A DNA stretch of 61,098 bases from Planctomycetia bacterium (GCA_016191115.1 JACPPG010000059.1:1-61098), one strand, 5' to 3'; numbered from the stretch's first letter, positions 1-8,381 are shown. A program made the numbers and translations. Notes: a model not told the origin generated them from the sequence alone.

Positions 1-1
1 C

Positions 2-106
2 GCCTCCAAAAGATGGCGGCTGTTGAACGGTTCACAGCTACTAGCAGACGTGATCGCCGGAGCTCAATTCATCGACGGAATCAAACCCCAAGAAACCGCC
101 GCCTGA
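2..106 (+). pseudogene. C-terminal end of a transposase (possibly IS256/mutator type), cut by the window edge
   Basis: Frame 2 reads without a stop from the window edge to TGA at 104-106. It ends in a stretch containing WRLLNGSQLLADVIAG and FIDGIKPQE, which resembles the extreme C-terminus of large transposases of the IS256/mutator kind. Only 34 residues are visible, so the family is a memory-based guess and it is unclear whether the gene is intact to the left. No terminal inverted repeat can be recognised downstream. Its position just outside the phage-like island suggests a mobile boundary. Confidence 0.45.
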
Positions 107-124
107 AAATTCCCCATCCACAAC

Positions 125-421
125 TTATTGCAATAGCTCGCCGATTTGCCGCGGGAAGATGACATCCCCCTCGGCGGGCTCCCCTTCGTAGACGATCACG
201 ACCGGAATGGCGACGGCCCAGCGGCGGTCCTTGTGCGCCAGCGCGGCAGTATTGTGCCCCTGGACGTATGCCAAGGCGTCGTCGGCGCTGAGGCACGCCG
301 GCTCCGCCACCTCGACGGCCAGAGCCTGCCGCGGCAGATCGCGCCACGAGCGCGGTTCCCAGGCCGGGCAATCGGCAATCCAAACGCGGAAATACTCCGC
401 TCCCTCGTGCCCTGTCGTCAT
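125..421 (-). CDS. Conserved hypothetical protein, 98 aa
   Basis: A small acidic soluble protein with no signal peptide, membrane segment or motif I can name. I start it at the internal ATG at 421 (MTTGHEGAEYF) because the protein-like part begins there; an upstream start at 490 would add 23 low-quality residues. It is divergent from the XRE-type regulator at 572, and the 150-base gap holds a palindrome at 494-507, so the two are probably co-regulated. The pairing recalls two-gene regulator or toxin-antitoxin modules, but nothing in the sequence proves that. Confidence 0.6.
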   Translation of the reverse strand: MTTGHEGAEYFRVWIADCPAWEPRSWRDLPRQALAVEVAEPACLSADDALAYVQGHNTAALAHKDRRWAVAIPVVIVYEGEPAEGDVIFPRQIGELLQ

Positions 422-493
422 CCGCCCACATCCTTCATGTGCGTGGTCCCCGGCGTAGCCTTCGCGGCGGGTCTTGACCGCTCCGGGCAATAC

Positions 494-507
494 TATACAT
501 TTGTATA
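494..507. promoter_or_regulatory. Palindromic AT-rich operator/promoter candidate between divergent genes
   Basis: TATACA and TGTATA face each other across a 2-base spacer, giving TATACATTTGTATA, in an otherwise GC-rich region. The site lies 65 bases upstream of the XRE gene start and 73 bases upstream of the leftward gene start. The same bases look like a -10 box in both directions. Autoregulation by the adjacent HTH protein is an inference from position and symmetry. Confidence 0.45.
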
Positions 508-571
508 TATTCCGTCAACAGAAAAGGCCCTTAATTCTTCAAGAAGCTGGTGCCCCATTTCTGCCGCCGCC

Positions 572-1066
572 ATGTCCCTCTTCGCACACAATCTGCGCCG
601 TCTGATGGCTCAATTCGACCTGACGGTCGATGCGGTCGCGCGCCGCAGTGGATTGGACGACCGGACGATCAAAGGTCTGCTTGCCGGCCGCGGCGCGCGG
701 CCGCACGCCCGCACCTTGCACCGACTGGCGGCTGGCCTGGGCGTGGCGACCGATGAATTGTTTCGCAGCCCGGGCGCATCGCCGCGGGGCACGTTCGATC
801 GGCACACCAACACCGCCGTCGATCGATGTATTGTCGAGCGGCCTGACTTGTTCGCCAGCTTCAGCGACGCCGACTTCGCCGAGTTGTACAGTCAGGTGGG
901 GACCGGCGGCGGCCTGACTGCCGAGGGCGCGGCGCGCGTCGCGGAGGCCATCAACCGTAAACGAGATCTCCATGACAAGCTGGCCCTCTTGCTGGAAACC
1001 GAACAAGCCGACCTCGTCGCCAGCATCTTGGAATTGCTGTGCGAGCGGGTTCGAGTTACCGCCTGA
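572..1066 (+). CDS. XRE-family helix-turn-helix transcriptional regulator, 164 aa
   Basis: Residues about 6-65 form an XRE/Cro-type helix-turn-helix: HNLRRLMAQFDLTVDAVARR, then SGLDDRTIKGLLAG and a typical RTLHRLAAGLGVATDELF ending. The C-terminal 95 residues are helical and acidic and could be a dimerisation or ligand domain; I do not recognise it. I start at ATG 572 because the HTH begins directly after it, whereas the open frame upstream runs antisense to the neighbouring gene. The gene converges on the LamG gene at the end of the phage-like module across a 294-base spacer in which I see nothing. Confidence 0.82.
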   Translation: MSLFAHNLRRLMAQFDLTVDAVARRSGLDDRTIKGLLAGRGARPHARTLHRLAAGLGVATDELFRSPGASPRGTFDRHTNTAVDRCIVERPDLFASFSDADFAELYSQVGTGGGLTAEGAARVAEAINRKRDLHDKLALLLETEQADLVASILELLCERVRVTA

Positions 1067-1360
1067 GCGCACGCCGCTAGCGTCGGGAAGTGGGCGGCGG
1101 CTGGTGCCGGCGAATCGCAACAACCATGCCGGACACGATGCCCGGCCGATCCCATGCTGTCCCCGCGCCATCGCTTGTAAATTTGACATTCGTTTGAAGC
1201 AACGAGCAGCAGCAATTAGCACTACTGCGCGCGATGGCGATTTTTGGCCGTCGGGCGACCGACACACAAGAACTTACGTCAATTCAAGCCTTCCCAGCTT
1301 CAGAACGTGCGCTGTGGCGTTAGCAACTGGCTAGTCGCCGATCCTAATCGTTTCCTTTCC

Positions 1361-2953
1361 TCACACGCCCGCGAGGTTGCGCGCCCAGTTCTCGACGTTC
1401 AGGTTCTCGGCCGCGCTCAGCGCGCCACCGGTGCCGGCTGATCCGTAGAGCAATATCCCGGCTATGTAGCCCTTGAAACGGTCTTGGATCCAATAAGGGG
1501 CCTCGGTAATCGTGCCCTCGTAGTTAAGTCCGCCCAGCGTGAGGTGATCCGGAGCGTCGAGGTCCTTGGTGTACTTGTTGCGCACCGCCGGGCCGTCGTC
1601 GGTTACCGTCTCCTGGTTGCCGTTGACGCGCATTTCCCAACTTGCCGTGCCGCCGGCGCCCAGGCCGCGGACGTTGCAGACGTACGTGCTACCGGCGCTC
1701 GTGACCGTCGAACCGGTGACGCGGCCGTTGAAGGCGCTGGCCAGGTCGGTGCGCATGCGGATGTTGACCTTCATCGTGTCGCCCGCGCCATTGCGGAAGA
1801 ACATGGGGAAGAAGTACGTTTCGTTGGCGCTGGCCGCGTCTTTTTCGATCGCCATGAAACTGTAGTCGAAACTGATGCCGGAGAGGTCGGTGGGGCGTAC
1901 GATGGCCAGAATATCGCCGCTACTGTCGGCCGTGCCCAGGGCAACGTTGCAATTCATCCAGTGCGTGCCGCCAAAGTACAGGGCAGGCCGGCCATTGATC
2001 GGCGAGCTGGCGAACCGCCACGGAGCGTAGTAGTAAAGGGGCGCGTCGAAAACCAGCCCCGCCGCGCGCTCGACCAGTTGCGTGCAAAGTTGCGCCTGCG
2101 CGATGGGCCCGCTTTTCTCCACCAGCGTCCAACCCTGGCCGCTTGAATCGGCGCGGCTGCCGCTTTCTTCGTCCAGGTCCCAGGCGGCGACGCAGCCGCT
2201 TTGCAGACTGCCGTCGATTTCGCCGAAGAGGGCCGGACGGATTCCAAAAGTGGACTCGCTGAAGAGGTCCGACACTTCGCCGCTCGCCAATGCGCGATTC
2301 CAGATTCGCACGGCGCGCAGCGTTCCGTCGTAGTACTGGCTATTGAAAGCCGAACCCGTCGTGCCCCACGTGCCCAGGGTGACGGCGGCCGCGCTACTAG
2401 CCACCGCGCTTTGAAAGTTCGGCGTGCCGGACCAGGCGACCGGCGTCGTGCCGCCATCGAGGTAGACCTTCACGCGGTTGGCGGCCGTGCCCTGCGTGAG
2501 ATCGAAAACCACGACGCACTGCGACCAGTTTTTCGACGCGCCCGTCGTGGTGTTGAACGTGAACGAGGATCCGTCGTGCAGGCCGATCGCGATTTCATGC
2601 TCCTGGCCGGTCGAGCCGCCCGTGCCGATCCGCCATCCGCGCTGCGTGTCGTACTTATACTTGCAGACGTAGGTTCGATCCAACCCGAGGCTATCGGGGT
2701 TCCGCCAAAACTCGACGGACCATTTTTTGCCCGTCGCGAAGTCGAGCGCGTCCCCCGTGGCGTTGCCGCTCGTTTCCAGCCATTGGCTGCTACTGCGCGC
2801 GAAGCGACATGCGGGCACGAGCGTCAGGCAGCCTGTCCGCGCCGGGTCGACGAACAGCCGCATTCGGCTGCGATAGCGGAGAGGAACGATTGAGCGGCCG
2901 CGCACCAGCGCCGGGCCGCTCGAAAGCGTTCCTGCAAGTGGTCTGTGTCGCAT
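1361..2953 (-). CDS. LamG/concanavalin-A-like domain protein, last gene of the phage-like module, 530 aa
   Basis: It contains a laminin-G/concanavalin-A jelly-roll fold at about residues 70-250, recognisable from KWSVEFWRNPDS, W...VVVFDLTQG, VKVYLDGG, YYDGTLRAVRIWNRALASGE and AAWDLDEESGS. A second similar region follows at about 290-520 and ends in KGYIAGILLYGSAG. There is no signal peptide. In a tail-end position such lectin-like proteins are usually fibre or receptor-binding proteins, and that role is inferred here. Start ATG 2953 has GGAG eight bases upstream. It follows a 159-aa gene by 33 bases in the same leftward cluster. Confidence 0.72.
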   Translation of the reverse strand: MRHRPLAGTLSSGPALVRGRSIVPLRYRSRMRLFVDPARTGCLTLVPACRFARSSSQWLETSGNATGDALDFATGKKWSVEFWRNPDSLGLDRTYVCKYKYDTQRGWRIGTGGSTGQEHEIAIGLHDGSSFTFNTTTGASKNWSQCVVVFDLTQGTAANRVKVYLDGGTTPVAWSGTPNFQSAVASSAAAVTLGTWGTTGSAFNSQYYDGTLRAVRIWNRALASGEVSDLFSESTFGIRPALFGEIDGSLQSGCVAAWDLDEESGSRADSSGQGWTLVEKSGPIAQAQLCTQLVERAAGLVFDAPLYYYAPWRFASSPINGRPALYFGGTHWMNCNVALGTADSSGDILAIVRPTDLSGISFDYSFMAIEKDAASANETYFFPMFFRNGAGDTMKVNIRMRTDLASAFNGRVTGSTVTSAGSTYVCNVRGLGAGGTASWEMRVNGNQETVTDDGPAVRNKYTKDLDAPDHLTLGGLNYEGTITEAPYWIQDRFKGYIAGILLYGSAGTGGALSAAENLNVENWARNLAGV

Positions 2954-2986
2954 GGATCAGGCTCCAGGGTGTCGAGGGCCACTAGT

Positions 2987-3466
2987 CTAACCAAATAGCG
3001 CGGCGAATTTCGGGACTTGCGCGCCGGTGCCGGTGAGGCGGATGATCTTGTTGCTGCCGCCGACAGCGGCGCCGGCCGCCTTGGGAAGGAGGATCGCCGC
3101 GGCGCCCGCTTCGACCGTGACGCCGTTCATGGCGAAGCCGTTGCTCGGGCCGGCTGCTACGGCCACCTGGTTCGCGCAATTCGTGGCGTCGATCACCCAC
3201 GCCACCAGCTTCTTGCCGGTGCAATCGACGGCGCCGTCGCTCCCTTGCGCGGCGGTCAGATCGATGTCCAGCGTGCCGCTCGACAGCGTGGCCTGCGGGT
3301 AGTTCACGAATCTCGTGACGGGCGGCGTTCCGGCCGCCAGCAGGTCGAGAACTTTATTGAAGTCTCGCGTTTCGATCAGCGCCGATCCGCCCGTGGGCGG
3401 GCTGGCCGGCGTCTCGTGGACGGTCAGGAAAAAACCGGCGGTCGCGTTGGCTACTGCGGCTGGCAT
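2987..3466 (-). CDS. Hypothetical structural-cluster protein, 159 aa
   Basis: Alanine-, glycine- and threonine-rich, beta-type composition with no membrane segment or signal peptide. AGGAG sits eight bases before ATG 3466. The start overlaps the end of the upstream gene by 16 bases, the tight packing typical of phage morphogenesis operons. I do not recognise the family. Its place between the collar/110-aa genes and the LamG gene suggests a virion or adhesin accessory protein, but this is only context. Confidence 0.6.
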   Translation of the reverse strand: MPAAVANATAGFFLTVHETPASPPTGGSALIETRDFNKVLDLLAAGTPPVTRFVNYPQATLSSGTLDIDLTAAQGSDGAVDCTGKKLVAWVIDATNCANQVAVAAGPSNGFAMNGVTVEAGAAAILLPKAAGAAVGGSNKIIRLTGTGAQVPKFAALFG

Positions 3467-3783
3467 GGAGTGGGCTCCTGTTCACGTTGGGTTGCGTTCC
3501 GAATTTGTTGGGCCTGTGCGGCGATCGCCAGCGCCTTTCGCAATTCGTCGGCCAGGCGGCTGTCGCAATCGTCGCTTCGGCTGATTTGAAGGAGGTCGAT
3601 CAGCAATTCGCCACGGACAGCGCGCCGGTCGTCGATTGGCGCCGCTGCGCGCAGCTTCATGCCTCCGTAGATCATTCCCGGTTCAGCGATCACAAGCTCG
3701 ACATGGCTGTTCGCTTCGACGATCGCCAACAGGGCGTCGACGACGATACGGACTCCATCGCGGTAGTGTTCGTTGGCGGCCAT
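3451..3783 (-). CDS. Hypothetical small helical protein, 110 aa
   Basis: A predominantly helical protein with a middle motif AEPGMIYGGMKLRAAAPIDD and a charged C-terminal half ending in an AIAAQAQQIRNATQREQE stretch. The ATG at 3783 shares one base with the TGA of the collar protein gene (TGATG), so translation is probably coupled. The longer frame reading back into the collar gene is not needed. No known family is recognised. It lies in the same operon as the tail-collar and LamG genes. Confidence 0.6.
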   Translation of the reverse strand: MAANEHYRDGVRIVVDALLAIVEANSHVELVIAEPGMIYGGMKLRAAAPIDDRRAVRGELLIDLLQISRSDDCDSRLADELRKALAIAAQAQQIRNATQREQEPTPCQPQ

Positions 3784-5966
3784 CAGTTGACTCGCTGGAT
3801 GAACATCAACGCATAGTACGGCGGAATGTGATTCTTGGAGCTGATCGTGTGGTCGTCGATCTTCAGCTCGTGGTAATGCTTGTTGCGATCCTCTTGGGTG
3901 TGCGTGCGGTCCTCGATCCATAGGTTGTCCTCGATCGTGGCGGACACAATCTGGTGGCGATGACCGGGAGGCAGCTCGCCCAACACCATCGGCGGCACGG
4001 CAAACACGACCGCGACGTCGTGCTTGTGTCCAGGCGGGGCCTCGATGCCTCGGAAACCGCTCTGGTCGAAGTTGACCGAAAAACGGTGAAAGTGACCGCG
4101 GCCCTTTGAGTGGTCGAGGTCGTCAATCCATTTGTCGTATACCACGTGTTGGTAGGTGCCATACTGATCCTGCGGAACGGTGCAAGCATGCGCTACGGTG
4201 CTATTGTCGATCAGCGTAAGGACCATTGTCCCGGTGTAGGAGGTGCCCGTTCCGCTTGGGTCGACAGCAACCGTAACCCCATTAGCTACCCCCGGACCGC
4301 AGGCGTAGCCGTAAGTTTCGTGATAGTGATTGGGATGCTCGGTTGTTACTGGCGCATCGCCATTTATTACTGGCGGATTGAGTGGGTTGGCCGGATCGTA
4401 GATCAAAATCCGGTCGCTCAATGTGGCTGGGTCGGTATACCCCTCGACCGTTCCAACTCCAAACGGCCCCGTGATCTCGACCCGCCAATAGCCCGTCTCG
4501 CCGGTGGCGAAGCCGGTGTAGCCAGGGAAGTAAATCTGCACTTCGCCCGGCCCCGTGTAGCTCGTCTGCAACGTGTTGGCGCGAATCTTGAGTTCGACTT
4601 CCTCGGTGATCAGGTTGGCACTGCCCAACCGGCGATGCGCGAGTGGGGGATGGTTGTGGGCCTTCGCACCGCCGACGGCGCCCTCGTTCGTGCCGTGGCC
4701 TTGACCGTCGAAATCGGTGTCCGTGCCAACGCCGACGACGAACTTGTCGCGCAGATCGACGGTGCCGTTGGTGCCGTCGCAGATGTTCCAGCCGTGCGGC
4801 ACCGGGTTGGCGCTTGACCAGTTCTTGATCGTGCCGCGGGCATCGTCGAGGTACCCGCCTCCGACCGCGACGTGGCGGCCGGTAGCCGGATCGTCGACGT
4901 AGGGGATCACGCTCCCCTGTTGTGCATTGGGCTCCGTCGCCTCGCTATAGCTGGGAAGAAAAAGATCGAAGACGGCGCCGTGTGGATTGGTGCCCGTCGA
5001 ATCGTCGCACTGTTGGGCCGACGCCTTGTGATTGGCCGAAAGCGCCTGCGAGGCCAGCAAGTGATCGGTCGTCAGGTAGGCCCACTTGACCTGCGCCGCC
5101 GCGCGAGGACCCTCGATGATGCGGTACTTCCGCTGGGCCGCGCGATCGTCGAACGCGCAAATGAACCGATCCCCCGCGACGGCGTCGCCGTAGTAGCCCA
5201 GCGCGTCGTAGACGTCGGTGCCCGAGGGCTCGGCGCCGGCGCCTTGCCAGGCATCGTCGATCGTCGCGGCGGCGCGTCCGCCGGACATGCTTGATGTGAG
5301 CGTCGCTTTGACAAAAACGCTGGAATGCTCGACCCACAGGATCTCGTAAGCGGATTTGTCCGGCAGCTTGGCGGCGACGCCCTCGGCGCCGTTCACTCCG
5401 CTCCACCGGCCTGGGCCGCTGAAGTCCTGTACGGTGATCGCGACGCCATCTGTATATGCTGTGCCGTTCCACGTCCGAATGACAGCCGAAGCGCTGCCGC
5501 CCAGCGCGAGCGTGGTCGTCAATCGGAAGCGGACAACCAGCGACGCGGCCGACGGATCGCGGACGATCTCCCATCGCCCCGTGTCGGCATTGAACGCGGC
5601 GAGCACCCACGTTCCCTGTGCCAGATCCTTGCCGGCTGCGGCCTGGGCCAGCGGATCGTAGAGCCGCACGTCCTGGGGATCCTGCGGAGCATATTCGTCC
5701 GATCCGTCCAGGCGAAGTCGCGTCGCCTGGTAATGCGCCACGCCGTCGCTCGTGCGCGGGATCGGGTCGGGCACTTCTTGGATGCGAAATAGCCATGCCT
5801 TGAAGTCGTGCGCCAGGGCGATCCGCACGCCCGCCGCGTCGCGCTGGATTTCGATCGGATATGACCCGCTGATGCGGCTGACTTCGTTCAGCGCCGCGAC
5901 AACCTCGTTGAACCGGGCGGCCGAGATCGCTTCGCCGGGACGCACCGATGGGATTGTGCCCGACAT
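3783..5966 (-). CDS. Phage tail-collar domain protein, 727 aa
   Basis: The middle of the protein carries the tail-collar signature found in T4 short-tail-fibre-like and microcystin-dependent-protein-like families: PHGWNICDGTNGTVDLRDKF, followed by VVGVGT and an AHNHPP histidine pair. The N-terminal half starts like other collar proteins with PGEAISAARFNEVVAALNEV. The C-terminal part is rich in HxH clusters (HPNHYHETYG, GHFHRF, PGHKHD, PGHRHQ, HYHEL), which in collar fibres can bind metal ions along a trimer. The role is probably surface attachment. It starts three bases after the preceding gene's stop. Confidence 0.75.
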   Translation of the reverse strand: MSGTIPSVRPGEAISAARFNEVVAALNEVSRISGSYPIEIQRDAAGVRIALAHDFKAWLFRIQEVPDPIPRTSDGVAHYQATRLRLDGSDEYAPQDPQDVRLYDPLAQAAAGKDLAQGTWVLAAFNADTGRWEIVRDPSAASLVVRFRLTTTLALGGSASAVIRTWNGTAYTDGVAITVQDFSGPGRWSGVNGAEGVAAKLPDKSAYEILWVEHSSVFVKATLTSSMSGGRAAATIDDAWQGAGAEPSGTDVYDALGYYGDAVAGDRFICAFDDRAAQRKYRIIEGPRAAAQVKWAYLTTDHLLASQALSANHKASAQQCDDSTGTNPHGAVFDLFLPSYSEATEPNAQQGSVIPYVDDPATGRHVAVGGGYLDDARGTIKNWSSANPVPHGWNICDGTNGTVDLRDKFVVGVGTDTDFDGQGHGTNEGAVGGAKAHNHPPLAHRRLGSANLITEEVELKIRANTLQTSYTGPGEVQIYFPGYTGFATGETGYWRVEITGPFGVGTVEGYTDPATLSDRILIYDPANPLNPPVINGDAPVTTEHPNHYHETYGYACGPGVANGVTVAVDPSGTGTSYTGTMVLTLIDNSTVAHACTVPQDQYGTYQHVVYDKWIDDLDHSKGRGHFHRFSVNFDQSGFRGIEAPPGHKHDVAVVFAVPPMVLGELPPGHRHQIVSATIEDNLWIEDRTHTQEDRNKHYHELKIDDHTISSKNHIPPYYALMFIQRVN

Positions 5967-5969
5967 CGC

Positions 5970-6836
5970 TTACTCGAACTGAAAGAGTTGCAGGAAATCA
6001 CCCGCCGCGTACGGTGGATTGCCGTCGGCGTCCTGGATCGCCAGCCAATGCTGGCCCGCTATCGCTGTCTCGCGGAAGAAGTAATTCCAACCGACCTTGG
6101 TCAGGCCGTCCGCCAAGGTCTTCGTGTTTTCGGCGAACGTGTAATCCAGGTTCCAGAACCCGCCGTCGTCGACGAACTGAAACCGCCGTGAGACGCGCGC
6201 CCCCAGGAAGAGCACCGTTTCCGCCGTCGCCGACACGAAGGCGGCGTTGTTCACCTTGCCCCGCAGCTCGCGAATCTTCGTCCACGGCGGCGCCGGCACG
6301 CGTTGCCAGCGAAGCGTGAACACGCCACTGGGCACCAGCACGCCCGGATTCACGTCGTCGGGCACGCGCTCGGAGCTCATCGCCGACCACCGCCATGCCC
6401 GGCCGGGCACCGCCAAGCGCTCCGATCCCAGATCGGCCGAGTAAGTGAGGAAGGTGCCGTCGGGCACCTTGGGCAGATCCTTGCGCGACGGGGTCCGCTC
6501 GTCGAGCATCGTGCGATACGTCGCCGTCAGTTTCGCGCCGCCGGCCGGATAGGCGTTCGTGCGGGCGCCAAGCGTCACGCCCGCCGACCCGTCGGGATTG
6601 CCGGGATCGAACGGCTCGACCGTGAGGTCCGAGACGATCAGGTTCGGCAAGCCCGGGAACGTGATGGGCGGGACAAACTGCGTGGCCAGCCCCACGACGC
6701 GAAAGGTGCCGATCAGCTCGTGGGCAAGGTCTTGCCAGTCGGTCCAGGCCACGCGAAAGACGCGGACGGCCGTCGTCCCCTGCTCGTTGACGCGGATCCG
6801 CGGCGAGCCTTCGAGTTCCTCAAATGCAACGCTCAT
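5970..6836 (-). CDS. Hypothetical phage-like structural protein, 288 aa
   Basis: Beta-rich protein with no signal peptide. It begins MSVAFEELEGSPRIRVNEQ and ends in GDFLQLFQFE. Its stop is three bases before the collar protein start, so the two are surely co-transcribed. Position between the tail-chaperone-like genes and the collar/fibre gene would fit a baseplate or distal-tail component. I recognise no named domain. Confidence 0.62.
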   Translation of the reverse strand: MSVAFEELEGSPRIRVNEQGTTAVRVFRVAWTDWQDLAHELIGTFRVVGLATQFVPPITFPGLPNLIVSDLTVEPFDPGNPDGSAGVTLGARTNAYPAGGAKLTATYRTMLDERTPSRKDLPKVPDGTFLTYSADLGSERLAVPGRAWRWSAMSSERVPDDVNPGVLVPSGVFTLRWQRVPAPPWTKIRELRGKVNNAAFVSATAETVLFLGARVSRRFQFVDDGGFWNLDYTFAENTKTLADGLTKVGWNYFFRETAIAGQHWLAIQDADGNPPYAAGDFLQLFQFE

Positions 6837-6888
6837 GGCCGGTTTGCGATCAATCCCCGCGAGCGAGTTCGGGCTTATTGGAGCGCGG

Positions 6889-7275
6889 TCAAAAGACCGG
6901 CTCGCTGAACACGGCTGTGACGTCGCGCGGCGACTCTTGGTGTAGCCGCAGACGGCGCAGGTTCTCGTCGATGCGCGAAAGAATCTCGGTCTGGCGGCGC
7001 TGCCAGGCGTCGGCGGTCGTTGGCTCCATGGCCGGATCGCCGGGGGTCTCCTGCGGCGCCACTTCGGCCGACGTGTCAGCCATCCAAGGCGCTATCCGCG
7101 CGTCCGCGGCGCCGCTCTGGCGTTCATTGGTGACGTCAACGGACGGCCACGGCGCCAAAGCGCTGCTGGCCAACAGATCGCCGAGCGCCGCAAGTTTTTC
7201 GGCGCGGCGCCGCACCAGATCGCTCCGCGGGCTGTTCGTCCTTGGGTGCTTCGACACGTCACTGGCTCCTTGCAT
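6889..7275 (-). CDS. Hypothetical 128-aa protein in the slot where a tape measure would be expected
   Basis: Low-complexity N-terminal half rich in Ala, Pro and Ser, followed by a predicted coiled-coil tail (WQRRQTEILSRIDENLRRL). It overlaps the preceding small gene by 17 bases. In long-tailed phages the gene right after the tail-assembly chaperones is the tape measure, several hundred to over a thousand residues long; here only 128 residues are present. It could be an internally deleted tape measure or an unrelated small protein, and the sequence alone does not decide. Confidence 0.5.
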   Translation of the reverse strand: MQGASDVSKHPRTNSPRSDLVRRRAEKLAALGDLLASSALAPWPSVDVTNERQSGAADARIAPWMADTSAEVAPQETPGDPAMEPTTADAWQRRQTEILSRIDENLRRLRLHQESPRDVTAVFSEPVF

Positions 7276-7486
7276 GGCCGCCGATCGAGTCTTGTCTTTC
7301 CATGCGTTTCTGGTTTCGGTACGCCCGGGCCGCGGCCGGGCTCATCATCTTCCATCCCGCCAGCGGGCCCGATGGGTCGATGTACGACCACAATTGGGCG
7401 GGCGTCAGGCTGGCGATCTGGTCCGGGGACCATCCGTAGGCCAGACTCAGCCGGCGAAACGCGTCGCGCCAGCCGACGCGGTTCAT
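7259..7486 (-). CDS. Tail-assembly-chaperone-like small protein, 75 aa
   Basis: The motif WRDAFRRLSLAYGWSPDQI, then LTPAQLWSYI, resembles the short second reading frame that follows the tail chaperone in many siphophages (pattern W...a...Gwtp..i..Lt...l). ATG 7486 overlaps the TGA of the upstream gene as ATGA, so translation is coupled. An upstream in-frame start at 7702 would lie inside the neighbouring gene and reads as a shadow. Function is inferred from motif and order. Confidence 0.55.
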   Translation of the reverse strand: MNRVGWRDAFRRLSLAYGWSPDQIASLTPAQLWSYIDPSGPLAGWKMMSPAAARAYRNQKRMERQDSIGGHARSQ

Positions 7487-7866
7487 GCCGCCCGCGACAC
7501 GAGCGTCCGCGGGTTTCGCCGCGTCTGGCCGCGGCAGTTTCCCACCGGCAGCCCGCTCGCGCGATCGAGCTCGCGTTCGATCCGCCCCCAGTCCGTCTCG
7601 GACGCCAGCAATGCGCGGCAGCCGGAAAGCGTCATTTCCGGCTGATGCGTTCGCAGCACCAGCCACAGGACGTACGCCAGGCCTACCGAGCTGCTCATCC
7701 AATTTGCCATTTCCTCGGGTGAAACGCGGTGGTCGGGCTTCGCCCGATCGAGAATCGCCAGCTCGATCTCGCCGTAGTCGCGCAGCGACAATGGCGTCAT
7801 CAGGTAACTTCGCCCCGACAGCACGATCGAGATCGGCGAGGCGGCCAAGGTGGGCAAGGATTCCAA
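7483..7866 (-). CDS. Tail-assembly-chaperone-like protein, 127 aa
   Basis: Begins with a short beta segment (ISIVLSGRSYLMTPLSL) followed by helices, as in phage tail chaperones encoded just after the tail-tube gene. It is 13 bases downstream of the tail-tube-like gene and overlaps the following small gene by four bases. I see no slippery heptamer that would clearly fuse the two frames. The assignment rests on gene order and weak resemblance. Confidence 0.5.
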   Translation of the reverse strand: MESLPTLAASPISIVLSGRSYLMTPLSLRDYGEIELAILDRAKPDHRVSPEEMANWMSSSVGLAYVLWLVLRTHQPEMTLSGCRALLASETDWGRIERELDRASGLPVGNCRGQTRRNPRTLVSRAA

Positions 7867-7879
7867 GGACGAGCCTCCA

Positions 7880-8266
7880 TCAAGCGTAGTTAGGTTTCGT
7901 CCACGCGCCGCTGGCCGAGAACATGGCCGTTCCGCCCAGCACGTCGCCGCTGGTGATGTCGACGGCCAGGTGGATCGCGTCGATCACCGCCGGCACCGTG
8001 TAGAAGTGAGTGGCGTCGAGATACAAAAGCAGCGTCACGGCCGCGCCTTCGTCGAGGTCGTCAGTGATCGGATCGGCCGGATCGAGTTTGAAACCGATGG
8101 TGCCGGAGCCGTCCTTCACGCCGGGGACGCGCTTGCGGTAGCCGCCGGTCGAGCTGCTGGCGTAGGCCTGGTTGTTGCTCGTGGCGCGGAAGGTCCAATC
8201 GGTGATCTCGGCGAGCGCCGTCGCGCCGATGAGCACCTTGCCGTCCTTGCCGCTGATTGTGGACAT
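7880..8266 (-). CDS. Tail-tube-like structural protein, 128 aa
   Basis: MSTISGKDGKVLIG, ITDWTF, a Gly/Lys-rich turn region and a long beta-rich core ending GGTAMFSASGAW match the pattern of small phage tail-tube proteins (GKdG.v.ig......v..W....). I start at ATG 8266; upstream residues in the open frame come from a heptamer repeat. No Shine-Dalgarno sequence is visible because GGGGTTA-like heptamers reach almost to the start codon. The order completion protein, tube, chaperones matches the canonical siphophage layout. Confidence 0.6.
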   Translation of the reverse strand: MSTISGKDGKVLIGATALAEITDWTFRATSNNQAYASSSTGGYRKRVPGVKDGSGTIGFKLDPADPITDDLDEGAAVTLLLYLDATHFYTVPAVIDAIHLAVDITSGDVLGGTAMFSASGAWTKPNYA

Positions 8267-8274
8267 TGTGTAGG

Positions 8275-8301
8275 GATTAGGGGTTAGGGGTTGGGGACTA
8301 G
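8275..8301. repeat. Degenerate heptanucleotide tandem repeat, GGGGTTA type
   Basis: Four consecutive seven-base units read as GGGATTA, GGGGTTA, GGGGTTG and GGGACTA on the plus strand. It occupies the 5' leader of the leftward gene that starts at 8266. Similar heptamer tracts recur elsewhere in the window with different unit sequences. Confidence 0.8.
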
Positions 8302-8302
8302 G

Positions 8303-8379
8303 AAATGATGAATGCGGAATGATGAATGATGAATGAGTGCGCCCGGAAAGTCCCATTCATCATTCCGCATTCATCATTT
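8303..8379. repeat. Foldback repeat with perfect 26-base arms (GATGAAT-type heptamers)
   Basis: Bases 8303-8328 are exactly complementary, in inverted order, to 8354-8379, with a 25-base loop. The arms are built of GATGAAT-type heptamers interrupted by GCGG. It fills the spacer between two structural genes. A closely related sequence lies at 33275-33363. Confidence 0.85.
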
Positions 8380-8381
8380 CC

